Shown: in pieces, positions 1 through 9,526 of the stretch
Numbering within the stretch: position 1 is the first letter of the stretch
How the letters are laid out: each line of letters begins with the position of its first letter
DNA from: Ixodes scapularis
Lineage: Eukaryota > Arthropoda > Arachnida > Ixodida > Ixodidae
Direction: 5' to 3'
NCBI RefSeq assembly: GCF_016920785.2
Contig: NW_024609846.1
Coordinates: 106,630,831 to 106,694,830, forward strand
Length of the DNA: 64,000 nt
Notes under the pieces: generated by a model
What the model was told of the DNA's origin: nothing
The model's database searches: none
What the model saw: the letters and a program-made list of their open reading frames with translations, nothing else
Position numbers and translations under genes: made by a program

Positions 1-195
1 TTCATACCTCGCACATCGACTGACTGGAACCACCTTCCCGCTTCTATTGCAGATATTAATGATATTTCACTCTTTAAGCAATCACTTATTAACAGCACCC
101 TTGGTTGATTAATTACGTTTATTTATTGTTTGCTCACTCCCCTCTAAAATGTACTCTGTACCTTGAGGGTAAATAAATAAATAAATAAATAAATA
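1..195 (+). mobile_element. 3' end of a CR1/L2-like LINE
   Basis: The first 108 bases read in frame as the last 35 codons of a LINE reverse transcriptase ORF. They contain the typical C-terminal DWNxLPxxI motif and end in TGA at 106-108. A short AT-rich 3' UTR follows and the element ends in a TAAA-repeat tail (about 165-195), as in CR1/L2-like elements. The junction at 195-196 passes straight into a minus-strand LINE, so this element has inserted into, or been joined tail to tail with, another one. The 5' part lies outside the window. Confidence 0.75.
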
Positions 196-572
196 CAGGT
201 TTATTTGCACGAAGGCCACCAACATCATTGACTATGTCCCAAATTATTTTTTTGTTTCCATCCGCTTCCCTAATTTTGGTTGAGTAATATTCTTTCTTTT
301 TCTTAACATAGAAACTGATATGTTCATGAAATGTTTGAATTGGTTTAAATAGTAATAACTATTTTTGTGTTGTGTCCATTTATAATACCATTTATCTTTT
401 TCCTTTAGCACTACTAAAATTTGGCTGGTCATCTAAGGACAGACCGATACATTGTATTTATTAGACGTCTTTTTTAAAGCGCTCAACGTTATCGCGTTTT
501 TGAGACTAGTAAGAAAGTTGTAGTATTCGGTGTGAACGTTTTGATTATAAGTGGAGTATATATCAAGTCGTT
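196..572 (-). pseudogene. LINE ORF2 linker between endonuclease and RT
   Basis: A minus-strand frame gives MTSQILVVLKEKDKWYYKW, followed by a basic helix ending near the KIWDIVNDVGG-type motif. In L2-like ORF2 proteins this segment links the endonuclease to the reverse transcriptase. It runs up to the junction with the plus-strand LINE tail at 195. Frame changes relative to 573-1205 show decay. Confidence 0.6.
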
Positions 573-1205
573 CTAATACCCTGCGAAGCTGCGCATTTTA
601 GTGCGCTGTTTAGGACGACAACAGTTTCTTTCATGAACGACCTTTTTTTGTAAAACAAGAAAAATCGTTAAGTAATCAGCTATCAAGCTTAGGTAAACAC
701 CAGTATGGACATCCGTATCAGTATTGCAAAGAGCATGATAAATTAATGTACTGGAGATGCTAGTAATGCGAGTAGGTTCAGTAATGAAGTTGCGCAAGTT
801 GAAAGATTCTAAAAGCAGCGTACAGCTATTATGCTTATCACTAGCCAGATCAAAACTAAAGTCACCGACAACTACGAGTCGATCATTCTGTTCATTAGAC
901 AATGCCGTAAGTACTGCCTCGAATTTTAAAAGAAATGAGTTTACTAACGAGCTTGGAGGTCGATACACTACACCAACTATTACGCCACAATCAAGCTTTA
1001 TAAAAAGTGCTTCAATGACATCATCACTAATAGTGGCAGGCGATAAAACCTGAAAAACAATATTTTCTTTTACAAAAAACGCGACGCCTCCACCTCCCGT
1101 ATGGGCATTACGTGGAAAAGATGATAAATTGTAGCCATTCATAACAATGGTTTCATTGTTTTTTAACCAAGTTTCACTTACTGCGATTACATGAAAACCA
1201 GGCAC
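573..1205 (-). pseudogene. LINE ORF2 apurinic-endonuclease domain
   Basis: About 210 residues match the exonuclease-endonuclease-phosphatase fold of CR1/L2-type LINEs. Visible motifs are AVSETWL (the metal-binding Glu), RNAHTGGGGVAFFV, VGVVYRPP, and VVGDFSFD where functional copies have GDFN. The usual STLIDHIFTN motif reads STLIYHALCN, so the catalytic Asp is replaced by Tyr. The final SDH motif reads ADY. Both changes suggest a dead endonuclease. ORF2 continues on the minus strand below 573 in another frame, as the linker that normally precedes the reverse transcriptase. Confidence 0.75.
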
Positions 1206-1375
1206 CTGCTGGGAAACATGCCCAACTAAACAGTTAAAGATTTTTTCGTAAACTACCTACGTTGCAGTGGAAAATTGAAAGCCTATCTTCGTTCTGCATG
1301 AATTATTCAACATGCTGAAAAGTGAAAGACATGACAAACGTAGTCACACAATTTTTTGCGTCAGGTTCAGAACAG

Positions 1376-1850
1376 TTACACCACCCTGATCAAATCCCCT
1401 TCACACGTGATGTGCAAGAAAGGCGAGTTATCAGTCTTCCGCATGAGGATCTTGCCCTGTGACACTCAACCAAATTTCCAGTTTTTCTCTCGCTTTGCCT
1501 GGCGAGCTTTGTTTGGTAATACTTTGTTTTCGACACAAAGATGTTCATTTATGTAAAATGGATCCTCAGCCTGAAATCTTAGGTGGGTGGTGTTTAACCT
1601 CGTCTTCTTAGCCGCTGATAGCAGCCTGTCAAGCACCCCACGAGAGGCGAACCTTACCACAATATTGGGTTTCACAGATTCCTCGGTTCCAAGACATGTA
1701 GCAATTGCCCTCACAGATGCTGTCAGGTCCTCGTTTGTTACAACTGGAAGCAATTTGATTTCGACATTCTTGTTCCTACTGTGTTGTTTCAGCTCTACTA
1801 TTTCCCTCTTTGCTTTACTGATCTCCCTGCCGAGCTGTCGGTTTTCCTGA
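1376..1850 (-). pseudogene. LINE ORF1 fragment (Baculo_FP-like C-terminal domain)
   Basis: The translation has a coiled-coil-like N-terminal stretch rich in Glu, Lys and Arg. A region follows with the signature IYINEHL-like segment (here FYINEHL) and a Lys/Arg-rich helix. This is the conserved end of the ORF1 proteins of many CR1/L2-like LINEs, which bind nucleic acid. The frame stops after the WKFG segment near 1466. The expected C-terminal continuation (KTDNSPFLHI) is in another frame down to TAA at 1376-1378, so there is a frameshift. The N-terminal part is missing because the Harbinger repeat begins at 1851. Confidence 0.65.
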
Positions 1851-2359
1851 GTCGCTAAACTCGTCGAGCACAACTTTGTGCCCGAAGTTTGCGGAACGCG
1901 CTAATTGGACTCTCGCGGCGCTGACGTCACGCTGAGCGAGGTGTCAATCATTAGAACGGCAGAATGTAGCAAAGTTCATCGAGGCGCGCGTGCAGCGCGT
2001 GAGGGGCGCTTGGAGCCCGCTGATTCAACGGCTTCGCCGGTGACGTTGCGCCCGTTTTTGCCTACATCCCTACGCCAAGCTAAAATTAATGCTTTGCAGA
2101 TTGTCCCTAGGCGTCCTGTTGACGCCCCAGATCCCTCCAAAGTTTGTGAAAAAAAAAGTGATTAGAAACCTCGTTTGTCGAAGTTATCGCTGACGTCAAA
2201 GGGACGTTTCCGAACTTTACGAGAGCCGTGATTTGAGCTCGAAATCTTCGCTTCGGATTGAGCCGAAGTTAAACTTTGTTTATATGGCGGCGCCGTACGC
2301 TGCGGCCGAGCTTATCTTCCGCCACCGTTGGCGTCGCTACCGTCGGCGTCGCTACCTTT

Positions 2360-2640
2360 CAACTCCCCGACGTCGACTTTCGGCGACAGTACCGGCTATC
2401 GAAAGCCGTTGTGCGTTGACTCTGCGACGAGCTTCGTTTGGCGCCCGGACTTCGAGGCGGCGGACAATCGCGTCTACCATGACCGTGAAACAACAAGTTC
2501 TCTCAGCGCTCTGGTTCTTCGGAACCGGTAGTTTTCAAGGCATGGTGGCGACTGAAGCGAACCTGTCAGTCTCCCATATGATTGTGAGCCGGGCTGTCAG
2601 AGTGTTTGCGGCTGCCATCGTTTTTTTTTTTCCTGTAATA
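2360..2640 (+). pseudogene. HARBI1-like (PIF/Harbinger) transposase N-terminal fragment
   Basis: One frame reads DVDFRRQYRLSKAVVR, then TGA, then LCDEL. This is the conserved start of HARBI1-like nucleases (FRxxFRLSKxxVxWLCDEL), with the usual Trp codon turned into a stop. A second frame then gives VLSALWFFGTGSFQG and SVSHMIVSRAV, matching the helix-turn-helix region that follows in the family. So there is at least one stop and one frameshift. The DDE nuclease core was not found downstream. The second copy carries the same TGA, so the defect predates the duplication. Confidence 0.65.
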
Positions 2641-2867
2641 TAATGTAGCTGGTATACAATTTAGAATGTTGGAAAACAAACAAGAACCGGGGTAATTCAT
2701 GGGTAGGGTCGAGTCTCCCGGCAGCTGGCAGAATTATTTCCCCAAAATTCCACTGACAGGCGTCACTCATTGGCGGTCAAATCAGTTCATCGAACGACGT
2801 CTCATCGACAGATCGTTTCATCGGCACGCGATGTAATAACATGAAAGAGATTTTCTTCCGTTAGAGG

Positions 2868-3310
2868 TGTATACACATTAAACATTTTCACACCTTTATA
2901 CATATAAGTGGGGTGTCCCATAACTAACACCCTAATAAGTGTAGCAATAGACGTTTTGAAAAAAATATAAACCTCACACCCTTAAAAGGTGATTTTTAAA
3001 CACGTTTTTTAAGACGTGTGATTATGCACTACACATTTTTATAAAGGTGTAAAACTACAATACACCTAACTGCGCTTTTTTTTGTTTATGTGCACATTTG
3101 AAAACCTCTGTTATAAAGTGTTGTTTATGCTGTATGATAAATTGTATAACGCCGCCTTATATTATATGGACGCGTTTGTGTTCATGTGTTTTGCCGTATG
3201 TATTACTATTATATTTATTATGTATGCTATTTCTCCTGCTGGGGCCCATGTGGGGCCTGCAGTATATGTAAATAAAAATAAAAAGGTGTAATTACTACAG
3301 TACACTTCTT
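2868..3310 (+). repeat. ACACC/GGTGT motif cluster
   Basis: The segment repeats short GGTGTA/TACACC words in both orientations every 20-40 bases (for example TCACACC, GGGGTGT, AACACCC, GGTGTAAAA, TACACCT). It is AT-rich. The same style of cluster occurs at 30395-30660, 45501-45673 and 62850-63060. In the third of these the words form clear terminal inverted repeats. This suggests a family of small DNA transposons or their subterminal repeats. Confidence 0.45.
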
Positions 3311-3547
3311 TTTTGGGGTGTACGCAGTGGCCCGGGACCCAATAAAATGACTGAACACATAAATTACACAAACGAGTCGCCGAACCAGCACGTCGCTACT
3401 TGGTCAGTGTCGAGGCAATTTCGGCCGAACACCGGCTCCAATATTGGCCGGATGTACGGTTTTGCGCCTCGTTCCGACATCCGGCAGGTATGGGCGTACT
3501 GATGCAAATAAACGATTTATGGCTAATAGCACTGGCACCAATGATCT

Positions 3548-6500
3548 TTCAGTAGGCTGGATCGCGGATAGAGGCCTGTATTGCTGGGGCCGAGCAACAC
3601 TGCCGGCAGTCATCGCTTGACACGTGCTAATGCATGCTATAGGAAATAGGAGAAACGGGAAAACTGAATTTTATTACGTTAGTAGGTTGTTTTCGGCCAT
3701 GAAACTTCTATATTGTTTTCCGCAAATAACAGTTAATATTGTGGGCAAGAATATTAAACGCGTTAGAATACCCATCATTTTTAGATAGATGTTGGGTGTT
3801 TGAGGGTCTAGGACGACATTGTTGGGCGTTAACTGTGATTTATTTAATGAGCCAAAGTTACCGAGAGTTATTGTGGAGTCATACGGTGATCTCGGAGTCA
3901 TCAGAGCTCAGCAAACGATAAGCTAGAATACCTTTACTGGAACATTCGCATCGTTTTAACCGCTTGTGTATAGTACTTCCGGTGAAAGCTTCCTGTTTGA
4001 ACTGCTCTGAGGGTTTCCGTGACAAACTCAAACTCGGAGCGTGCTGTTCCGTCGCTGAACGTGCCATTTATTTAGCAACCGAAGCAAGCGACGTCGGTAA
4101 ACTCGGCGGTGCTCCGGCCAATTTTTTTTAAATCAATGTTTGAACGATTGACGAATGTCTGTTTGATCTCCAAGCACTCGAAATAATGATCGCAGCACGT
4201 CATAAAATACTCGCCCTCGAGCACCGCGTACAACCTTCCTACTTTTGCGTGTTTCTCCCTTAGACTTGCGTGTACTGCCTGTTGTCAAGCAATGGCCGCC
4301 GGTGATGCCAGGGACGGGCTCCCCATCCGCGATCCAGACTTTCACTGTGAGAGTTCTAAAGCATTGCACCCGCGGAGTGCGGCACGGAGAACCGGCCCCA
4401 AACGAACTTGCCGAATGCACCGAGTGCAGACTGATGCTGTCGCCATAGATGTTGTAGGAAAGTACCGACCTCAAACCGAAACTAGCGCCTTTTTGTTCGA
4501 CGTGGTGGGTGGGAATGCGAGAGTGCCCAGTCGCTGCCATTGTTTATCTATAAACGTTGGTTGCTGCAACGTGGAACTTACATTTGCGATGACTTCCAAT
4601 TAAGTAGCTCGGCGTCAGAGATATCTACAGACGGTGTAAGTTTCCGCAACCAGCTGACTACAAAACAGCATACACTTGAGACAATTGATGGCACTGTGCG
4701 CGCAAGAGCTTGCTTCGTTTTAAGCATGGTATTATGAGTGAACTACTTAAAGGATACGGCTTAAATCTAGTTTGTTGGAATATCTAGAAATACGTTTCGT
4801 AAGACGTTTTATTTCCCTGGTGAAGGCATTAAGAACCAGAGCTTTCTCAAACAAAATACGACGGGCAAGATAGCTGCCGTTCAAAAATGGCTTTGCTCAA
4901 CCCTCGGGCAACGTCTCCATGTTTAGCTTTCCCGGACGCTGAGTGAATGCATCACAGGTTTCTGCTGTGGGAGCTTTGTCGACAAATTTTCCACATTTCA
5001 CTCGCACACTGATGATCTCGCGGCCTCTGTGTTTATCCTGAGTCTTTCAGTACACACTGGTAGGTTTCAGCGTCTGTACGGCAACATAGCGACTCCAAGT
5101 TCGCAAATAAAGCACGGGTCGTCGATTCCTCCCTTCGTGAAATATCAGACGCTTATAATTTAAGCTCGCGTTTGAGTTTGTGGTTCGCGGGACGCGATTT
5201 CGAGCAGAAAATCTACTTTTGGTTTCGGTTCTGCTGTGCGAATGCCTCATCGACTCATCGTAGCAGACGAACTCGCGTCGTCTGCTCTCGCTCCTCGTCT
5301 GAGCGAGGCATGACAGTATCGAATTTCGGCCCAACGGAGCTACAGAGCACAAAGACAACGCACATTGAGCGGCGTGAACGCTCGCCTCCCCGCGCTGTGT
5401 TGTGCTCTCGTGCACCATCTAGGGATCGCGGGGGATTTTTCGTCAAAAGTTGCGAAGTTGACCGCGCGCCGGGAGGAGGAAACTTTGCGGCGTTCTTTTG
5501 GTCACTCCCCCCGCTGCGTCAGAAAGCAAAGAATGTTTCGTTCCACGAGTTTAGCGACCCTGGAGTAGCCGAGAACTTCTTTTTTATTTTTGGTTTACTT
5601 CCGTTAGGTTTTGGCGAAAGCCCACATCATCCTTCTTGACTTGCTCAACATCCGCGTTCAGGAATGTGATAGATTCTCGTATACCAACGAGCTCGGCATA
5701 GATTTCAGTGTTCAAACTTGACACATTCGCGACGTCTTTTTTATGTCTGTCGCAAATGCATCTAGCTTAACTACTAGGTCACTTAGGACTCTGACGATTT
5801 TCTTTATGCTATTGGGTGGCTTCTCTCCCATAGCCTTGTAAGAGCAGTGTAGGTACAACTAGAGCAACGGCAGGAGTTCCTTGATTGGTGGTTCTTGATA
5901 ACATCGTTGCAACCTCCAAGCTGCGTTCTTTCCATCAAAGCTAGTGGTATGGTGCAATTTTATGAGAATAGTGAATATATGGTTCCCGATGGCAGACTTA
6001 CACTGTTTCAGTGTGCAGCACTTCCTCGAGGTCGATATCTTGAAACGAGAAAGTTAGAAAACATCCACTGCAATAGTCCGCGTCTTTGCTTCAAATATGC
6101 AACTCACTTGGAACTCTGATATCGTTACGTTATTCTGTCTATTCAAAATTCCGGGTGAGGTAAGTTATGAGAACACTAGGCAATAAACTGTACAAGGTGA
6201 GGCTCAGACATCAGTTCTGGCGAAGTCTTGGAATATCAAGCACATTTCACGCAGCCAAACCATCATTGAACAAACCGTATGTACGGAATATCTAATTCTA
6301 GTTCGAACATATTTCGAACCTGCACAAACACAATATCGAATTTTGTTTGTGCAGGTGAGTTACAAATACCTTACTAAAATTTGTTATATAATTTTTTAAT
6401 CCCTGGAAACAAATACTTGGTTCCAATTGGAGACTTGCTGAGAGTCATCGAAAACTATACTAACTCAGCCGATTTTATAAAAAAAAGAAAACAAATTATT

Positions 6501-6894
6501 GAAGCAAGTGGGGAGCGCAATACCGCGCTAACGTTCCACTCGTACAGCGGATACAGGGCCAGCGGTGCCAAAACGTGGATGCTACGATTGTCATTCGCGT
6601 TTTCCACCGCTAGCATTGTGCCTGTTGCACAAGTGCGGGAGTTTTACGCGCTCCCACGCTTTCCACGTGCATCAAGTATCTCTAAAATCGACTGATTTTG
6701 TAGTTTTCGATGACACTCATTGCACTACTCTGAAATCTTGTTTTATTATTTAAAAAGCAATTACCGCATTTTAGTTAATTATTTGACTTATTATGAGAAT
6801 TAACCTTCTATATTATGTCCCCCTGGCCATAAAACTCACCTGCACAGACAACATTAGTGAAGCTTTCACAGATTCTAAAAAATTAATTCGTTCG
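3548..6894. other. No gene recognised
   Basis: No coding region with recognisable domains was found on either strand. Open frames at 4133-4540 and 5172-5639 are moderately long but match no family known to me, and they overlap on both strands in locally GC-rich DNA. A small stem-loop with 13-base arms is present (6318-6330 with 6344-6356). The rest looks like unique or decayed repeat sequence. Confidence 0.4.
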
Positions 6895-7065
6895 TTTTAA
6901 AATTGAGCGAACTTCTTGAAACGGGAATGCGTGAGTAAAAAAGCTCAACGTGAGAAATCGACCCCTTGCAAGAATTGTGCAGTCTATGAAATTCCGACGT
7001 CATGTTGATCTACATACGTAGGGCACACTTTGGAGTGTGTTAATGAGTGCTAATGAGCGGGTGTT
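6895..7065 (+). mobile_element. Penelope-like element remnant (GIY-YIG region)
   Basis: The stretch AGAAATCGACCCCTTGCAA and its surroundings recur at 8430-8545 in the same orientation. Read on plus, the remnant gives STPCKNCAVYEIPTSC, a stop, then YVGHTLECVNE. That is a decayed match to the zinc-finger-like and GIY-YIG endonuclease motifs at the C-terminus of Penelope-like retroelements. Stops and its small size show it is dead. It lies just downstream of the last SLC13 exon seen. Confidence 0.55.
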
Positions 7066-7126
7066 AGGTTTCTCAGCGTTGACACAATATCAATACAGAC
7101 GAACAGGGTGACGAAGAAGCGCTTAC

Positions 7127-7415
7127 TGTCGCTTTGACTCCCTTTGCGGCGAAGCATCTCGTTGACGCGCTTGGTCAGCTTGCTCTGGGAAATCTCGAAG
7201 ATGAGCGTGTCCACAATGGTCATCGTGATGCTGGTGACGGCGACGTTGCTGATGAACATGGACAAGAAGAAGACGATCAGCATAAACCACAGCATAAGCC
7301 ACTTGACTCGGGGTCCCACGAACAAGATGAGGTTGTACGAGATGCGCCGGTTCAGGCCACAGTTCTGGGCGATCAGCGCGACCGTGAGACCCGCGATGCA
7401 ATTGGCGATCGGCTC
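7127..7415 (-). CDS. SLC13-like gene, third coding exon with altered SNT motif
   Basis: The exon is 289 bases, bounded by CCACAG and GTAAGC, and ends in phase 1. It starts EPIANCIAGLTVALIAQ and continues through NRRISYNLILFVG. The sodium-site segment reads ISNVAVTSITMTIVD instead of the usual SNTxTTAM. The end is a charged loop (LTKRVNEMLRRKGSQSD), as in the cytoplasmic loop of the family. No partner acceptor with a matching next exon was identified downstream. Confidence 0.7.
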
Positions 7416-7908
7416 CTGTGGCGGACGAAGCACGGGGAAGCTACAGGTATACCTTCTTTCTTTTTTCCTTCCTAGTGCGAGTTCTTCTTACATTAAAATA
7501 GAATCGTGCGAGTGTCTTCGTGTCAGTTAGGTTGAGCATGGGGCCCGCAATGAGTGGAAAAAAGGAAGTGATCTGGTACGGCACAGGCTCGAAGACCCAC
7601 AGCATTAACATTGTTGCCATGATGTACAGGCATTTGACGGGCTGCAGAATGCAAGGATTGGTCAAGTTGTGCCGCTGTTCACTCTTAATTGCCGTAGAAT
7701 GTTGCGTTCATATTTTTGCTGCTTTGTTTGAAGGATTAAAGCGTGCACAAACCTTGGAGCCGAAAACGAAGACCATGGGCAAGAGGAAGAACGGTGCGAT
7801 GTAGCCAATGGCTAACTTCATGAATCTGTATGCGCTCTGACTTCGTGCGCCATAGAAATCTCCGTCCTGACGCGACAGTTCGGTCCCTACTGTGTCCGGT
7901 GGTCTCAT
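7127..7908 (-). CDS. SLC13-type Na+/carboxylate cotransporter, N-terminal exons (partial)
   Basis: Three minus-strand exons join in frame: 7753-7912 (coding from ATG 7908-7906), 7492-7641 and 7127-7415. They give 198 residues. Acceptors are TTCCAG, TTCTGCAG and CCACAG. Donors are GTTTGT, GTAAGA and GTAAGC. Phases are 0, 0 and then 1 at the last donor. SLC13 proteins move di- and tricarboxylates or sulfate with sodium across membranes. Residues 28-50 form the first membrane helix, exon 2 carries the second and third (LWVFEPVPYQITSFFPLI), and exon 3 carries LTVALIAQNCGLNRRI and the FFLSMFISNVAVTSITM segment. The last aligns with the family's SNT sodium-site motif but reads SNV. The N-terminus is short, as expected. 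The remaining two thirds, including the second SNT motif, was not found down to position 1, so the gene either has a very long intron or is truncated. Family assignment is fairly sure; the substrate is unknown. Confidence 0.75.
7492..7641 (-). CDS. SLC13-like gene, second coding exon
   Basis: The exon is 150 bases long and phase 0 at both ends, flanked by TTCTGCAG and GTAAGA. It encodes PVKCLYIMATMLMLWVFEPV and the following YQITSFFPLIAGPM segment. In SLC13 proteins this is the conserved helix pair with the EVxPxxxTALLP-like motif. The Glu-Pro-Val-Pro-Tyr core is preserved. Confidence 0.7.
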
Positions 7909-7912
7909 TGTC
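7753..7912 (-). CDS. SLC13-like gene, first coding exon
   Basis: The acceptor AG is at 7914-7913 (minus), followed by GACA and the ATG at 7908-7906, so an untranslated leader exon lies further upstream. The exon encodes 52 residues: a polar cytoplasmic tail, then a hydrophobic helix (LAIGYIAPFFLLPMVFVFG). It ends on a whole codon before a GTTTGT donor. The ATG was chosen because it is the first in frame after a good polypyrimidine-AG acceptor. An upstream in-frame ATG at 7951-7953 would fall in the intron. Confidence 0.7.
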
Positions 7913-8007
7913 CTGGAAGCATTAAATGGCACGCGTGATTTTAGGTACTTCACGTGTTACAACTTAGCCCGAGACTGGGGTATGAAATAGAAATTTCAGC
8001 GTAGAGG

Positions 8008-8160
8008 GGGCAGAAACAGGGAAGAAGAGACGTTTAAACGAAGCCAAAAGGTTTATTCAGTTCCACCTCCTTATATACACCACCACAAGGTCCTTTCGCT
8101 GGGACACGATACATTAGGACACACAAAGCAACAACCAGAACAGGACAAAGTCGCTGGAAG
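8008..8160 (+). repeat. Left arm of Penelope-associated inverted repeat
   Basis: This arm matches the reverse complement of 9050-9228 with interruptions. Both contain the order GGGAAGAAGAGACGT, AAAAGGTT, GATTCAGT/ATTCAGTT, then GGACACACAAA and CAACCAGAA.AGGACAAAG. Divergence of roughly one base in five means the arms are old or were separate copies. Confidence 0.6.
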
Positions 8161-8415
8161 GTCAATGGAAGAGAGGAAGCGGGGCAGGGTATACAGATGA
8201 GTTCATCAAAAGGTATCTAAATCTACACACGAAGGAGAACAAAAGGAAGGAAAAACACGTGAGAAAGACTACGGCCGTGATCCCGTATTTTTATGGAATT
8301 CATGGAATTTATGAACTTGAAGGCGTGTGCTAAGCAGTTTGAAGTGGAAAGAGTTTTTAGTTCTGATTTCTGGTTAGGTAGACTAACTCCTTTTGAAACA
8401 GGAGTGCAAGAGGGA

Positions 8416-8607
8416 AGAAAAGCTCACCGTGAGAAATCGACCCCTTGCAATGAAATTACGATAACATGCGGATTTGCATATATAGGGCATGCTTCAAGGT
8501 GCGTTAATGATAGACTAACCGAACACACGAGAAAATTAGGGATTAACTCAACTGATTTGGAAACATCAAAGCACTGCTTTGTGATCAGGAACGGAAATAA
8601 GACATAG
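8416..8607 (+). pseudogene. GIY-YIG endonuclease fragment of a Penelope-like element
   Basis: The translation KSTPCNEITITCGFAYIGH and SRCVNDRLTEHTRKLG matches the C-terminal GIY-YIG domain of Penelope-like elements (xSCGxxYIGQTGRCxNxRLxEH). Compared with the copy at 6895-7065, about 15 bases between CCCCTTGCAA and the following segment are deleted. The reverse transcriptase core is not present upstream. The peptide is not expected to be active. Confidence 0.6.
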
Positions 8608-9049
8608 AGAAGCGAATGGCAGTGAAAAGGGAAACTGTTCGAATAAAATCAATTAGTAACTGTATTAGTCAGGCATCGCTGCAGTCAGGGAACGATGCTA
8701 AAGCATTTGTGAGACTAGCCCATTTTTTATGTTGGTGTTTGCGTTTGTTTTTCTTTTATGTGTAATATATTCTGAAGGCGAAGCGCGACAGCACTTTGCT
8801 AGAGTGAGTCCAGAAGCCTCTGTCTTTTGAAGTTTGTGCTCCGGATTGGTAGAGTTGAAGAAGTTTAAGTTACTGCCCAGTTTAATTTTGCTTTTTAGCG
8901 CGTTGGTCTTTGTATTTATCTTCGGGGTCAATATTATTCGCGGGTGTAGTGCCATGTTCTACAACGCATAAATTTTCTTCTTTGTGGAAGGTTGTGCAAG
9001 TTGGGAAGGTTTGATGTAGGTTATCTATTTTGTTCGTTGAGGGTTCATT

Positions 9050-9228
9050 TCTTTGTCCTTTTCTGGTTGTTCTTTTGTGTGTCCTGGTGTATTGCGTTCT
9101 AGCGAAGGGCAAGATGTGTGGTTGGTGACCTTCCGGCCGTGTGTAAATGAGAAGTTAGGACTGAATCAACCTTTTAGCTGCGTTTTAGACGTCTCTTCTT
9201 CCCTGTTTCTTCCCCTTCTACGTTTAAC
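9050..9228 (-). repeat. Right arm of Penelope-associated inverted repeat
   Basis: The reverse complement of this segment matches 8008-8160 (shared order of GGGAAGAAGAGACGT, AAAAGGTT and CAACCAGAA words). Together the arms frame the GIY-YIG remnant. This is the tail-to-tail or end-duplication pattern common in Penelope-like elements. Confidence 0.6.
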
Positions 9229-9319
9229 TTTGTAATTTATACCCCCGTCTCGTGTTAAGTTCCAACATGGTAAACATCCACCAGCTCAGCTGTACTATAA
9301 CAGTTGTTTTCTTTAGGGG

Positions 9320-9485
9320 TGTAATATTTGGTGCTTGGTGGCGCCCTTAGGGGGCGCCACCAAGCAGGGATAGTCGGAAAACGACGACGAGAAACGATCA
9401 CGTGACGCGTGACATGGGTGTGGCCCGAGTAGGAGTCGACATTGCGCATACCATGGAACGTCAACAATAAACCAGGAATATTACC
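9320..9485 (+). repeat. 5' LTR of Gypsy element
   Basis: The LTR starts TGTAATATTTGG and ends GGAATATTACC, just before the primer-binding-like site. It is 166 bp, short for Gypsy. Near its start it has a perfect stem (GCTTGGTGGCGCCC and GGGCGCCACCAAGC) with a tiny loop, which the 3' LTR lacks because it misses about 16 bases there. The common part includes GATCACGTGACGCGTGACA and an AATAAA-containing CAACAATAAACCA near the end, a likely poly(A) signal. Confidence 0.85.
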
Positions 9486-9499
9486 TGGCGTCAGAAGTG
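9486..9499 (+). promoter_or_regulatory. Primer-binding site of Gypsy element
   Basis: TGGCGTCAGAAGTG directly follows the 5' LTR. TGG at this place is the complement of a tRNA CCA end and is the usual start of an LTR-element primer site. The matching tRNA was not identified. Confidence 0.65.
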
Positions 9500-9526
9500 T
9501 AAGCGATAAAGATCCACTGAAGAGCC

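Larger units (their letters stand above)
196..1850 (-). mobile_element. Degenerate CR1/L2-like LINE (ORF1 plus endonuclease part of ORF2)
   Basis: Read on the minus strand, this holds in order an ORF1 C-terminal half (1376-1850), a spacer, an AP-endonuclease-like ORF2 start (573-1205) and the linker before the reverse transcriptase (196-572). The catalytic reverse transcriptase is absent because the element is cut at 195 by the plus-strand LINE tail. At 1850 it is cut by the Harbinger repeat. Stops and frame changes make it inactive. Confidence 0.75.
1851..3547 (+). repeat. Direct repeat copy 1: PIF/Harbinger-derived segment
   Basis: This 1.7 kb stretch recurs in the same orientation at 61799-63409. 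The shared sequence starts at GTCGCTAAACTCGTC and ends at a CACTGGCACCA.TGATCT segment. It contains the N-terminal part of a HARBI1-like transposase gene (about 2360-2640), a segment dense in ACACC/GGTGT motifs (2868-3070), and an AATAAA-containing tail. Copy 1 has a plain AT-rich stretch at about 3060-3300 where copy 2 has a G/C-run insertion. No terminal inverted repeats were identified at the shared ends. Confidence 0.75.
8005..9230 (+). mobile_element. Penelope-like element with inverted flanks
   Basis: A fragment of a Penelope-like retroelement lies between two related end sequences in opposite orientation (8008-8160 and 9050-9228). Shared words include CAGGGAAGAAGAGACGT, AGCCAAAAGGTT/AGCTAAAAGGTT, GGACACACAAA and AACAACCAGAA. 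The middle (8416-8560) encodes a GIY-YIG-like peptide. Penelope-like elements are known for repeated, sometimes inverted, copies of their own ends, and that fits here. Most of the reverse transcriptase is missing. The element lies beside the SLC13 gene start, probably upstream of it. Confidence 0.6.

Noticed and set aside
4133..4603. Overlapping frames on both strands with some regular composition
   Set aside because: No recognisable family and both strands are open to similar extents, so coding strand and reality cannot be decided.
5172..5639. 155-residue plus-strand frame
   Set aside because: GC-rich, overlapped by frames on both strands, no domain, no splice support.
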